From assembly GCA_002151545.1 (NCBI GenBank), contig CP021237.1, positions 4,402,001 through 4,466,000 on the forward strand: DNA of 64,000 nt. The letters are read 5' to 3'. Position 1 is the first letter of the stretch; every line of letters starts with the position of its first letter. The position numbers and the translations under genes are program-made. The stretch is from Sphingobacteriaceae bacterium GW460-11-11-14-LB5. GTDB lineage: Bacteria; Bacteroidota; Bacteroidia; Sphingobacteriales; Sphingobacteriaceae. Positions 27,501-34,692 of this stretch are shown here, in pieces. The notes below the pieces were generated by a model. The model was not told the DNA's origin. It did no database searches and saw nothing but the letters and a program-made list of their open reading frames with translations.

Positions 27501-30500
27501 GTACTGCCCGAACAAATAGATTGTGCACCAGCAATAAATGTTGGATTAGGATAAACTACGGTTGCACCATAAATATCTAAGCTGGTTAAAGCCGAAACTA
27601 ATGCGCCGAAGCTTACCTGAACCCTATCATACGCACCACCTGCCAAAACAGTTGCTGCAAAACGATTGCCCGATAAAAGTTGAAGGTTTAATAATCCTCC
27701 GTTTAATTGTACTGTTCTTACTACGGTAGCACCGTTTAATACAGTTACGGTTACATTGTTTAAAAGACCCACATCAGCTAAACCGGTTGGTAAAGCTAAA
27801 TCTAAACGGATGCTATCAGTAGCCACACCTGTAGATGGGAAAATTAATTGCTGGTAACCTGTAGCGGCAACACCTACAGCAAGAGAAATCCTGGTGAAGT
27901 TGTTGGCATCAGCATCAGTTGAATTACCTGCGCCATTTACCGCACATAACAGACAGATCCCATTAATACCTGTATTCTGACCATTAGCGGCATTACAAGC
28001 TGTAGCACCACCGCCGTTAATTACGGTTACTGTTACCGGAACGCGGCTTGCGCTTTTACAGCCATTGCTGCTTGTGGTTTCTATATAATAAATTTTAGTT
28101 GCAGTTAAAGCTGGGGTAGTGAACGAAGTTCCTGTTCCAACCTGTGTTCCTGCTGATGGTGCATCAAACCAGGCGATGGTATTTCCAGCGTCGGCAGTTG
28201 CCGTTAACGTTGTAGTTTGTCCGGAGTTGATCACCTGGTTATTCGTCGTAACCGTCGCTAAAGTTGCAGGCGGATTAACGGAAACACTAACCGATGTTCT
28301 TGAACTGATTGCTGTTCCGGAAACGGCCTCAGCATAAAACACGGTTGCCGAATTTACAACAGGTGTTACAAAAGTACCGTTGTTACCAGTTACCAATGGG
28401 GTGCTTCCGGTAGATGCATACCAGTTATAAGTTACACCTGGTTGCAGGTTACTAACCGTTAAAGTTGCAGTACTACCTAAACATACCGTAGCAGAAGCTA
28501 CAACCGGAGCATTTACTGTTACGGTTATGGCATAAGTGGTTGTTGCTTTATTGTTATTTGCATCAGTTGCTGTTAAAGAAATATTATAGTTACCTCCTTG
28601 TGTTGGCGTTCCGGTAATTTCTCTTGTAGCTGGGTTGAACGATAATCCCGGAGGAAGGTTCGTAGCTACATAAGTATATGGCGAAGTACCACCTGTTACC
28701 GCAGGTAAAGTTTGTGGTAAGTATGAAGTACCTACAATTCCGTTAGGTAAAGTTTTAGTCGGCAAGGTTAACGTTCCAATTACTTTAACTGGATAGGTGT
28801 TGCTTGCTGTTTTACCTTGACTGTCAGTAACGGTAACATTTATTGCATAATTACCGGCCTGGGTTGGCGTACCTGTAACTTCTCTTGTTGCCGGATTAAA
28901 CGTTAAGCCTGCAGGAAGATCAGTAGCGATATAAGTATAAGGGCCAACACCACCTGTTGCAGCTGGAAGAACCTGTGTAGCATAAGCCACATTTTCTGTT
29001 CCATCTGGTAAAGTTGCCGATGGTAATACCAATGGACTGTTTATCGTAATGCTGTAATTTGTAGTCGCCGTTTTTCCGTCAGCATCTGTTACCGTAACGG
29101 GTACGGTATAAGCTCCCGGTGTTGTTGGTGTACCGGTAATGGCTTTAGTTGACGGGTTAAAAGTTAATCCCGGAGGAAGGCCTGTTGCCGAATAAGTATA
29201 AGGTGTTGATCCACCAGTTGCACTCGGAATAATCTGCGTAGGATAAACTGTTCCTGTTGTACCGTCAGCTAAAGTGGCCGCAGGTAGTAACAATGGATCA
29301 GTAATTTTGATCGTATAGTTCGAAATAATGGTGTTTCCATTCGCATCAACAACGGTAACCGGAATCGAATATGTTCCAGGTTGCGTTGGTGTTCCGGTAA
29401 TTTCTCTGGTTGCCGGATTAAATGTTAAGCCCGGAGGCACACCTGTTGCACTATAAGTATATGGTCCTGTTCCGCCAGTAGCTGCCGGAAGAGTTTGTGT
29501 TGGATAAACCGTTCCGGTCACACCATCAGGCAAGGTACCTGGTGCAAATACCAACGAAGCTGTTACTGTTAAACTGTAAGTTGCAGTTGCTTTACAGCCT
29601 TTACTATCTGTTGCAACCACATCGAAAGTTGAATTACCCGCTACAGTTGGTGTTCCTGTAATTGCACCAGTTGGCGACAGGGTTAAGCCAGCTGGCAAGG
29701 CACTGCCCGCAGCCAAAGCATAAGTATAACCTGCTGTTCCACCTGTAGCTGCTGTTAATTGTTTAGAATAAGCAAAGCCCGGTGTCGCATTGGTTAATGT
29801 TGCCCCATTAAAAATAATTTGTGGGTTTACTGTAATTACGACAGGAATCCTTGTCGATTCTGCTGTACAGCCTATTCTTCTGGCGGCAACATAATAAGTT
29901 TTAGAAGCAGTTAATGCAGGTGTTGTGAAAGTACCATTAAAAGCAACTGTTTGTAAAGCTGTTCCACCTTCAATGGCATCATACCATCTCAATTCATTGG
30001 TATTTGGCGTAGTGGCGTTTAAATCTACTGTACTGTTGTAACATGCAGCAATGGCCGTGCTCGCCGGCGTTGGTCTGCCTGCAGAGCGAATTACACCATA
30101 AACATTAAGGGTTTGCGTCAGGTTTAAGGTAACTACTGAGCCCAGTGTTACTTTCACCCTGTCGTATACCACATTTGCACCTGGAGAAAACGGTATCGAC
30201 ACCGGTTGACCACTATTTAATAAACCCAGTAAATCCAGATTTAAGGTAGTCGGAACTGATCCGGTATATACCTGGGTACCGCCGTTATATGCTGTAATTG
30301 AAATATTTTGCAAAAGCCCTGCTGTTAATAAAGCAGGAGTAGAACTAAACCGAAGGTTAATATCGTCGCCAGGATTTGATGGCGTTGCAAAATAAAAATT
30401 TTGGCTAATGGATGAGCCCACGCCAAGTATACCTAAACTAAGTTGAGAAAAATTATTTGGGTCGGTATCAATGGCCCTTTCGCTATTGGTTACCCCTGAG

Positions 30501-31204
30501 CTGCCCAATTGCAAGGCATCGAGTGTAATACCGGTACCTTCATAACCTGTAGTAAATGCCTGCGCACAAGGATCATTTCCTGAAGTATAAAATGAGTAAT
30601 AAACCTTTGTATTATTAGCTACTGAAAGCAAAAGTGCATTGGTTACATCTTTTATAAACACCCTATCATAAGCCTGTGTAGGAGTTACTGCAATATAAAA
30701 GAAACCATTTGCATCTTTTACCAGTCGTAAATTATCTGAAGAAAATCCGTCTACACTATTCCCTGCCGGGGGTACTGCCGAAGCACCGTTTCTGGCTCCT
30801 ACCTGGAATGAATGGTTTCCAAGAACTACGGTTCCACCCACATTGGCCAGTAAGGTACCTAAACTACCACCTAATAACCTGTTCAGGATGTCGCCATCAA
30901 AATCTATTCTGATATAAGATGTAACTCCTGCAGCTACCAAAGCCGGATATTTTAATTCCAGTTCGCCACTATACGACCCTATACCAACAGCAATTCCGCC
31001 ATACGAATTTACCGTAGCGAAGTTATTGTTGTTTAATGTTGCATTTGTTGCATTATCTACATGATCTGATTTGGTAACCGTATTTGCAAAAATTTTAGTT
31101 TGCGAATACGATTTCGAGGAAAAGAGCGTTAATAGAATGATGATTGCAACACAAGTATTGCGAATTATCCCTGTTCGGGACGAGAAAGTATAAGTTTTCA
31201 TCAT
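18551..31204 (-). CDS. Giant repeat-built surface adhesin with CHU_C (type B T9SS) signal, 4217 aa
   Basis: Predicted secreted adhesin. The signal peptide ends KSYSQ (~residue 35). Residues ~36-380 are a non-repeat region with a DGDILNRLLGG segment. Two near-copies of an 839-residue module follow (~382-1221 and ~1221-2060). Each has five putative-Ig (He_PIG) domains of the YTYSATGVPPGLTFNPATRE type, several Ig_7-like domains (WYDA...TTYYV) and a GINGICLLC domain. A 415-residue pair follows. Eight tandem ~89-residue Ig-like repeats cover ~3058-3778 (VFTWYSDAALT, YYVTVKGDNKCEN). An FN3-like domain lies at ~4036-4121. The C-terminal gliding-motility type sorting domain starts at IPNAFTPNNDGKNDTF and ends KGTVTLIR. 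The frame is unbroken over 12.6 kb. Role in attachment or gliding is inferred from SprB-like proteins. Confidence 0.92.
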   Translation of the reverse strand: MMKTYTFSSRTGIIRNTCVAIIILLTLFSSKSYSQTKIFANTVTKSDHVDNATNATLNNNNFATVNSYGGIAVGIGSYSGELELKYPALVAAGVTSYIRIDFDGDILNRLLGGSLGTLLANVGGTVVLGNHSFQVGARNGASAVPPAGNSVDGFSSDNLRLVKDANGFFYIAVTPTQAYDRVFIKDVTNALLLSVANNTKVYYSFYTSGNDPCAQAFTTGYEGTGITLDALQLGSSGVTNSERAIDTDPNNFSQLSLGILGVGSSISQNFYFATPSNPGDDINLRFSSTPALLTAGLLQNISITAYNGGTQVYTGSVPTTLNLDLLGLLNSGQPVSIPFSPGANVVYDRVKVTLGSVVTLNLTQTLNVYGVIRSAGRPTPASTAIAACYNSTVDLNATTPNTNELRWYDAIEGGTALQTVAFNGTFTTPALTASKTYYVAARRIGCTAESTRIPVVITVNPQIIFNGATLTNATPGFAYSKQLTAATGGTAGYTYALAAGSALPAGLTLSPTGAITGTPTVAGNSTFDVVATDSKGCKATATYSLTVTASLVFAPGTLPDGVTGTVYPTQTLPAATGGTGPYTYSATGVPPGLTFNPATREITGTPTQPGTYSIPVTVVDANGNTIISNYTIKITDPLLLPAATLADGTTGTVYPTQIIPSATGGSTPYTYSATGLPPGLTFNPSTKAITGTPTTPGAYTVPVTVTDADGKTATTNYSITINSPLVLPSATLPDGTENVAYATQVLPAATGGVGPYTYIATDLPAGLTFNPATREVTGTPTQAGNYAINVTVTDSQGKTASNTYPVKVIGTLTLPTKTLPNGIVGTSYLPQTLPAVTGGTSPYTYVATNLPPGLSFNPATREITGTPTQGGNYNISLTATDANNNKATTTYAITVTVNAPVVASATVCLGSTATLTVSNLQPGVTYNWYASTGSTPLVTGNNGTFVTPVVNSATVFYAEAVSGTAISSRTSVSVSVNPPATLATVTTNNQVINSGQTTTLTATADAGNTIAWFDAPSAGTQVGTGTSFTTPALTATKIYYIETTSSNGCKSASRVPVTVTVINGGGATACNAANGQNTGINGICLLCAVNGAGNSTDADANNFTRISLAVGVAATGYQQLIFPSTGVATDSIRLDLALPTGLADVGLLNNVTVTVLNGATVVRTVQLNGGLLNLQLLSGNRFAATVLAGGAYDRVQVSFGALVSALTSLDIYGATVVYPNPTFIAGAQSICSGSTATLSATANGGTTLTWFDAPTGGTQVGTGANFTTPALTTTTTYYVQVTKGTCSNTTRVPVTITVNPAIVFAGTTLTNATIASPYSKQLPVATGGTPGYTYTLAAGSTLPAGLTLSPSGLVSGTPTATGNPTFDVVATDTKGCSTTATFTLTVTPALALAPGALPNGVTGTPYTTNGIPAATGGTGPYTYSATGVPPGLTFNPATREITGTPTQIGTFTIPVTVTDANGNTITSNYTLKVTDPLVLPAATLANGTTGTVYPTQTIPSATGGTTPYTYAATGLPPGLTFDPATRAISGTPTQAGTFTVPVTVTDADGKTASNNYSITVVNPLVLPAATLPDGTEGTVYATQTLPSATGGVGPYTYVATNLPAGLTFNPATREVSGTPTQAGNYSIGVTATDSEGRTASNTYALKVIGVLSLPGATLPNGIVGTPYPTQTLPAVTGGTAPYTYLATNLPPGLSFNTATREITGTPTLGGTFIISLTATDANGNKATTAYSLTVTVDAPVVAAATVCAGSPATLSVSNLQAGVTYNWYASTGSTPLVTNNTGVFVTPAVTAPTVFYVEAVSGTAVSSRTAVNVSVNPPATAATVTTNSQVINAGQSTTLLATADAGNTIQWYDAATGGTQVGAGTSFTTPTLSATTTYYVETTNASGCKSASRVPVTVTVLNNGGGTACNAANSQNSGINGICLLCGITGAGNSTDADPANFTRISLSVGVGGSGYQQLIFPNAGTATDSLRLDLALPTGLADVGLLNNVTVTVLNGTTVVKTVQLNGGLLNLQLLSGNRFAATILAGGAYDRVQVSFGALVTALTSLDVYGATVIYPNPTVTAGAQTICAGSTATLTATANGGTTLAWYDAATGGTQLATGETFTTPALTATTTYYIQVSKGGCPNVTRVPVTVTVTPALPTPVLATIANVCEGSSATLSVANPDAAVTYKWYDAAVGGNLVFTGAVFPTPALTAATTYYVEAAQGNCTSAARAAAAVSVNPRPVLPVVTASSSTVSAGQTAILTASSADPTNTFNWYTSNTSTTPVYVGATYVTPPLLATTTYYVESVSTNGCTSASRVQVTITVDGNGSPNPVPCEAATTQVGGVTGVALLSGVFNPTLAIDNDTQTASSLVMPVGALGASVYQRVGFGSLSKVGDTVRVLVSSPGKLLSLSLLGNASITTYVGTNSNGDSRLLNDNLINIQLLSGNTQALITFVPTNVFDGVEVRLNSGLLGALTSINLNYAQRILVAPTVASANVTACVGQTAQLEVSNPSASLTYRWYDATGTYLTGKDGIIFTTPVLTGDTKFYVAAVSATGCVSYKTVVNVTTNPAPVTPDLLSASVNTCPNTSVTFQVKNPIVGTTYNWYDTAVSTTVLFTGDNFTTPLIAANRSYFVAAVNGCGSSSTRTEAKIILGTIDVPVITPPSITISEGSVAVLKATSSTAGATINWYTTANGLVPVYTGETYVTPQLTATTTYYVEATVPGGCTATSRATVTVTVIPNGTPVTTPCGAATTTVASGVTGVALLAGVFNPTFAVDNDINTGSSLVIPVGLLGASVYHQVGFTGLSNVGDTLRVKITTPGALLSVGVLNNLTVTTFQGTTSNNDAVSISNPLISLKLLSGGTSAILTFVPTSKFDGAELRLSSGLLGALTSVNLDYAQRVITTPTVSAATASACQGSSATLSVQNPQAGVVYKWYLGSTYQAGKDGTTFTTDPALTAGTYTYSVTATANGCETLGTKVVVTILPPAVAPIPSTTNPATTCIGSSATLSVQAVAGITYNWYDAATGGNMLVTNNSSFTTPASLAVGPHDYYVEAVSGAGCSNSTRTKVSITVNPSAVAADVTVTGTTSLCASGTAVLTASSTTVTSPVFTWYSDAALTQVAFVGAVFNTPAITVTTKYYVTVSGTNKCANTAGNAKEVTVTVNPVAGPTDINLAGTSTICGGSSVTLNATSTTVTNPVFTWYSDAALTTVAFTGANFITPALNATTTYYVTVKGDNKCENTAATAKSITITVNPAATDSDIAINGITTICKGSTAALSASTTTVINPVFTWYSNAALTTVAHVGASFTTPALSATTTYYVTVRGDNKCENLAANAKVVTVTVKEFATAADIAVSNAKICSGSTVMLMASSTTVTQPVFTWYSDASLTSVVFTGPTFTVTGLTATTTYYVSVKGANKCENTAADAKAVTVTVNPLATTTDIILNGSTSACAGSSAVLSATSPTVTNPVFTWYSDAALTNVSFIGATYTTPALNSTTTYYVTVKGDNKCENAPGTARVITITVNPVATAADITATDATICSGSGTTLVASTTTVTNPTFTWYNDAALTSVAYVGTSFVTPVLTATTKYYVTVKGDNKCENSGITAKVVTVNVNQGATAADITLSTPARICGSGTAVINASSTTVTNPVFTWYNDASLTSVAFTGPIFTTPVLTATKTYYVTVKGSNKCENTAANAKTVTVTVNPNAVATDITVNGSTSVCASTAATLAASSTTVTNPIFTWYSDATLNTVVFTGPVFTTPVLTANATYYVTVKGDNKCENTAATARAVAITVNALPNNPVVSGPNGGVCAGDGATLTVTNAQAGVTYEWYNAAVAGNLLFTGTTFNTTALSATTDYYILAIGTGGCNNNGGRVKVTVTVNAKPTVPTVAATSVSVCTGSPAVLTVTNPQTGVTYNWYTAAIGGTLAGTGVNFTTPAVNANITYYVEGANGTCISSSRTPVNVIALPVPVAPASVTAANGTLCAGSSTILTVNNPVTGLVYRWYAASSGGPVLAEGITFTTPNLTATTIYYVEAVAVGGCASPTRTGVTVNVLPVLEKPVVVVQSTTPNSVTFAWAAVAGATAYEVSLDNGLTWINPTSGSTGTTYLATGLKPDQSVTIIVRARGQLECQTSANSTPVTGKAANPFGDQVYIPNAFTPNNDGKNDTFLIYGNTISSAKMSIYTQWGQLIFQSDNVANGWDGTFKGVNQPIGVYVYMVDITFTNGTTSLRKGTVTLIR
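19870..22030 (-). repeat. Eight tandem ~267-270-bp Ig-domain repeats inside the adhesin gene
   Basis: The marker encoding VFTWY (plus-strand TACCAGGTAAATACC variants) recurs at about 20039, 20309, 20579, 20846, 21115, 21383, 21653 and 21923. Spacing is 267-270 bp, 89-90 codons. Units carry two Cys each, in the ICxGS and NKCEN positions. Confidence 0.9.
22561..25051 (-). repeat. Two adjacent copies of a ~1245-bp module inside the adhesin gene
   Basis: The segment encoding the NYAQR end of a VTGVALL...GVFNPT domain is found at 22561 and 23806, 1245 bp apart. Each copy holds the VTGVALLxGVFNPTxAxDND domain plus several WYD/WYT Ig-like domains. Copy similarity is lower than for the 2517-bp pair; outer boundaries are approximate. 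Confidence 0.75.
25023..30056 (-). repeat. Two adjacent copies of a 2517-bp module inside the adhesin gene
   Basis: GTTGGATTAGGATAAA and the following ~40 bases occur at 25023 and at 27540, a period of 2517 bp (839 codons). The order of domains is the same in both copies, with scattered silent and replacement differences. Outer boundaries are approximate. Confidence 0.85.
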
Positions 31205-31284
31205 GTCAGGCGTTATTTTAGGAGACTTACTATGTGCTAATGCTGCTGTTTGGTAAATGATTTTCAGGCATTATATAATTATGA

Positions 31285-31292
31285 CAAATCTA
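31285..31292 (-). promoter_or_regulatory. Possible -7 promoter element of the adhesin operon
   Basis: TAGATTTG on the minus strand matches TAnnTTTG, about 80 bases before the adhesin start. No matching TTG was found 19-21 bases upstream, so it may need an activator or be chance. Confidence 0.35.
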
Positions 31293-31444
31293 AATCTAGA
31301 ATAGCATCCTATCCTATCCATTGCTATTCATTTTTATGCAATCCATTTCATTCATTTTATTCATACAGGACTTTCTTCATGAATAGATTTCCTCAATTGT
31401 GAAATTATGATGACATTAGCGGTAGTCATCCCATCTGTTAATTA

Positions 31445-34036
31445 ATGAATGCTAACGATCTCCTTATCGAACTCAGGAAGTTTGTCCTTATAAAATCTGG
31501 TTTGAGAAATATCGACCCAGCTCATTGTAAGATTATTTCTGAGTATGTATTTCAAGAAACCAAAAATTATGTAAGTGAAACAACGATCAAGCGATTCTTT
31601 GGCTTCGCAAACACCTTACATAAATTCTCTTTATTTACTTTAAATAGCTTATCACAATATATTGGCTATAACGATTGGGATTCGTTTTGTAAAGACAAGG
31701 AAAATCAAACCACCTCTGTTCAAAGTATCTGGCAGGATTTAAAGCTAAAAGCACATGCCATTACAGAGATCTCGTTAATTGCGAATAAAAATAATTCAGG
31801 CGTTCCGTTTAATGCTACCGCCAACAGAAGTTTTTTTTATCCTGATTTTGATTACTTCTTAAAAAACAACTACCAGTTTACCACAGTAAGTGCTCAGCCG
31901 GGTCAGGGGAAATCGATATTGCTTGCACACATGGTAGAATATTTTTTCTTATCAGAAAATGCCCTCTACAAAAACGATATCGTATTATTGGTTAACTCTA
32001 CCAGTATTAATACCATTATCCAAAATGGAAATACTTTAAAAGACTGGTTTTTAAAAGAGTTTAAATTCGGGAGCCTGACGGAGTTAATCAGTTTTTTCAA
32101 AAAAAATCCCGAGAAGAGAGAAGGCCGTTTCATTATTATTGTTGATGGTATTGATGAACATTTAGCCAGAAGCAATTATTTTAAAACGTTTATCGACTTT
32201 TTATATAGTATAGAAGAAAACAACTTTGTTAAACTCATATTTGGCCTGCGAACAAATAGCTGGATTAATCTTCAACCCGCTATTTACGGTTCTGCATCTT
32301 TAACTAAAGCCTGGTATACGGGCTTATTTTATGATGAGGATACCTTAAGCAATGTACCATCGCTAAATGTTGATGAGGTACTCTATACCCTAAGCCATAT
32401 AGAAAATAAAATTATCAATCGGGCAGATGTAAGCGCTCCCCTATTAGCACAGTTTAAAACGCCATTCTGGTTACAGGTTTATTTCAAGCTCAAAGATGAG
32501 AACCACCATCTGGAGTTGAATAACCCTTTGTTATGTTATGAATTAATTAATTATTTTCTAGAAAAACGCGTATTTCTTGCAAAAAAAAGCACTGAAAAAA
32601 TATTTCTCCTCAAAAAAATAAGCGATTGCATTTCAGAAGGAAATAAAAAATTAAGGGTTGCTAAAGAAAAAATCCTGAGTTATATCAATTGTTACCCTGA
32701 TGCATATGAAGAACTTTTACATGCCGGGATTATCATTGAAGAAAAAAGATTAAGTACAACCATTCCGACAGAAATTGTCCGTTTTTTAAACGACGATATT
32801 TATACCTATTTCCTTTTTATACAGATCACCGATAAATTTGAATATAAACCTTGTAAATCATTTTTCGAGCATATCTTAAACAGTTTCCCTGGTCAAACCT
32901 CCCGAAGAGATCATATACTGAACTGGGCCATCAGATTCTGTATCAACCGGAACGAAATTGCCGCTTTAAAAAGCATTTTCAGACTGCCATTTACCAACAG
33001 CGAAAAAAACAGTGCTTTCGATTTTATCTGTTATGTATCTAAATACGAACTCGGTAAACCCAATTCTAACTTCAATAAGTTAAGCATTGGCATCGATTTT
33101 ATCGACATTATGGCTACCGGGCGAACCATGAGTAACCTGTATAAGGAAACCATCAAAACCATTTCGGAGAATGTACTGAATGAAGATGTTCAGATTATGC
33201 TGCATGTAATAGAATGTAACGTTAACCTTATCGATGTAGATAAAGTGGCTCTAGCCAATACCATGCAGTTGTTAAAGCGAAATTATAAAAGGTTAAACGA
33301 ACTTTTCCCGATTAACCCTTATGATTTAATTCTTTATTTCTACAATAATCTTGTTAACAAACCCAATGAGAGCAAAACGCTCGAAGATAAAATCATAAAA
33401 CTTTGCCAGGAGATAGATCAGAGTAAACCGCTTAAAAATGAAGAAATTACCTCTGCCGAAATACTTTCTTACCGGCTGGTATTGATTACCTTATTCTCTC
33501 AAAAAAGTTATGCAGAATGCCACCGTTTTATTATGGCCATACTGAGTAAGTATCCCAATATATTTTATGTAAGACATTCGGTTTTCTCCCCTTTTTTATT
33601 GCTTCATTTGGGTCAAACCTATATCAAGCTCAACTATTTTAAAAAGGCGCAGCGCATTATACAGTTCGTTGATAAAATCATCAGCAGCGATTATACCTAT
33701 TATACCAATTTTATATCGGCCAGCTTTAGTGTTTTTAAAGCCAATTTTTACAGCGCCACACATAATTACGAGCAAGCACTTATTGAAACGAATATTGGCC
33801 TGGAGATTACCAGGAAGAATGATTTTAAGATGTTCGAGATTGCCCTGTTATTAAGCAAAATCGATACCCTAAAACATACGGAAGAATCGGAAGAAGTATC
33901 GAACGTAATTAAAGAACTGCTAAACTTTTTAACGGTACATAAACTCTCCATGCCCGATTATTCTAACTTGAGCAGTCATGAATTCGAACATACCTTTAAG
34001 ATTTTAAAATCTTACCGCCGGCACCAAAACCTATAG
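31445..34036 (+). CDS. NACHT-type STAND NTPase with HTH-like N-terminal domain
   Basis: 863-residue cytoplasmic protein. Residues 1-85 form a small helical domain with VSETTIKRFFGFA and FTLNSLSQYIGYNDWDSF, a pattern I recall at the N-terminus of many Bacteroidota signalling proteins; it looks like a helix-turn-helix fold. Walker A is AQPGQGKS (150-157). Walker B is RFIIIVDGIDEHL (228-240), with the DGxDE form typical of NACHT. A sensor-like KLIFGLRTNSW follows at ~263. The C-terminal half is helical and TPR-like (~560-860). It is a single gene, divergent from the giant adhesin across 240 bp. It could be a STAND transcription regulator of the adhesin operon or a bNACHT anti-phage protein; sequence alone does not decide. 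Confidence 0.8.
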   Translation: MNANDLLIELRKFVLIKSGLRNIDPAHCKIISEYVFQETKNYVSETTIKRFFGFANTLHKFSLFTLNSLSQYIGYNDWDSFCKDKENQTTSVQSIWQDLKLKAHAITEISLIANKNNSGVPFNATANRSFFYPDFDYFLKNNYQFTTVSAQPGQGKSILLAHMVEYFFLSENALYKNDIVLLVNSTSINTIIQNGNTLKDWFLKEFKFGSLTELISFFKKNPEKREGRFIIIVDGIDEHLARSNYFKTFIDFLYSIEENNFVKLIFGLRTNSWINLQPAIYGSASLTKAWYTGLFYDEDTLSNVPSLNVDEVLYTLSHIENKIINRADVSAPLLAQFKTPFWLQVYFKLKDENHHLELNNPLLCYELINYFLEKRVFLAKKSTEKIFLLKKISDCISEGNKKLRVAKEKILSYINCYPDAYEELLHAGIIIEEKRLSTTIPTEIVRFLNDDIYTYFLFIQITDKFEYKPCKSFFEHILNSFPGQTSRRDHILNWAIRFCINRNEIAALKSIFRLPFTNSEKNSAFDFICYVSKYELGKPNSNFNKLSIGIDFIDIMATGRTMSNLYKETIKTISENVLNEDVQIMLHVIECNVNLIDVDKVALANTMQLLKRNYKRLNELFPINPYDLILYFYNNLVNKPNESKTLEDKIIKLCQEIDQSKPLKNEEITSAEILSYRLVLITLFSQKSYAECHRFIMAILSKYPNIFYVRHSVFSPFLLLHLGQTYIKLNYFKKAQRIIQFVDKIISSDYTYYTNFISASFSVFKANFYSATHNYEQALIETNIGLEITRKNDFKMFEIALLLSKIDTLKHTEESEEVSNVIKELLNFLTVHKLSMPDYSNLSSHEFEHTFKILKSYRRHQNL

Positions 34037-34692
34037 AAAAAAGCCCGGCGAATGGCAAGACTTTCATTTTCGGGGTTGCCGGGTGCAAAAACCTTTGTTC
34101 CTAAACCCGATAAAGCGTCATAGCCCGGAGCGTAGCGAGGACTATAAGCGATAGCGGGGCTGTAGTTGCCAAGAACCACAAGCCATCCATTTCCTAATCA
34201 TAAAAAACATGATGATACTAATGGGCGCTCCTTCATTTCGGTCGGTGACACCAACCGATAGGATTATTCGTTAAGGTTTATTTGGAGCGCAAAGCCTGTA
34301 CACTACAAAAAGTTTCTTCCCGTTTTCCGCTTTTACGCTTCGCTTCCTCGTACCTCGTCGCTGCAGGGTAACGCTGCAACCGCCCGCCTGCTTCGGGCAG
34401 GGGGCTGGGGAGCAAAACCAGTTTTTCATTTTTGGGGTTGCCGGGTGCAAAAAACCTTGTTCCTAAACCCGATAAAGCGAACATCCCGATTGTTCATCGG
34501 GATAAAGCGATAGCGGGGCTGTAGTTGCCAAGAAATACAAGCCGCCCATTCCCTAATCATAAAAAACATGATGATGCTTATGGGCGCTCCTTGATTTCGG
34601 TCGGTGAGACACCAACCGATAGAATTATTCGTTAAGATTTATTTAACGCAGGGCCTGTACAAACAACAGACCCTCCCTTAAGTATTGTGATT
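34037..34692. other. 656-bp non-coding region with repeats
   Basis: Contains two copies of a ~230-bp element and between them a GC-rich block with short hairpins (CCTGC-TTCGG-GCAGG at 34386-34400). A 68-codon minus-strand frame at 34278-34484 crosses the repeat boundary and looks spurious. No gene was supported here. Confidence 0.7.
34064..34650. repeat. Two direct copies of a ~230-bp intergenic repeat, 362 bp apart
   Basis: GGGGTTGCCGGGTGCAAAAA at 34072 and 34434 opens copies that share CCTAAACCCGATAAAGCG, AGCGATAGCGGGGCTGTAG, CATAAAAAACATGATGAT, GGGCGCTCCTT and GGTCGGTGA. Each copy holds complementary CCCGATAAAGCG / AGCGATAGCGGG parts and a CATAAAAAACATGATG near-palindrome, so it may fold. 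Confidence 0.85.

Noticed and set aside
34278-34484. 68-codon minus-strand frame
   Set aside because: It spans the junction of the duplicated intergenic element, has no family resemblance and an odd composition.
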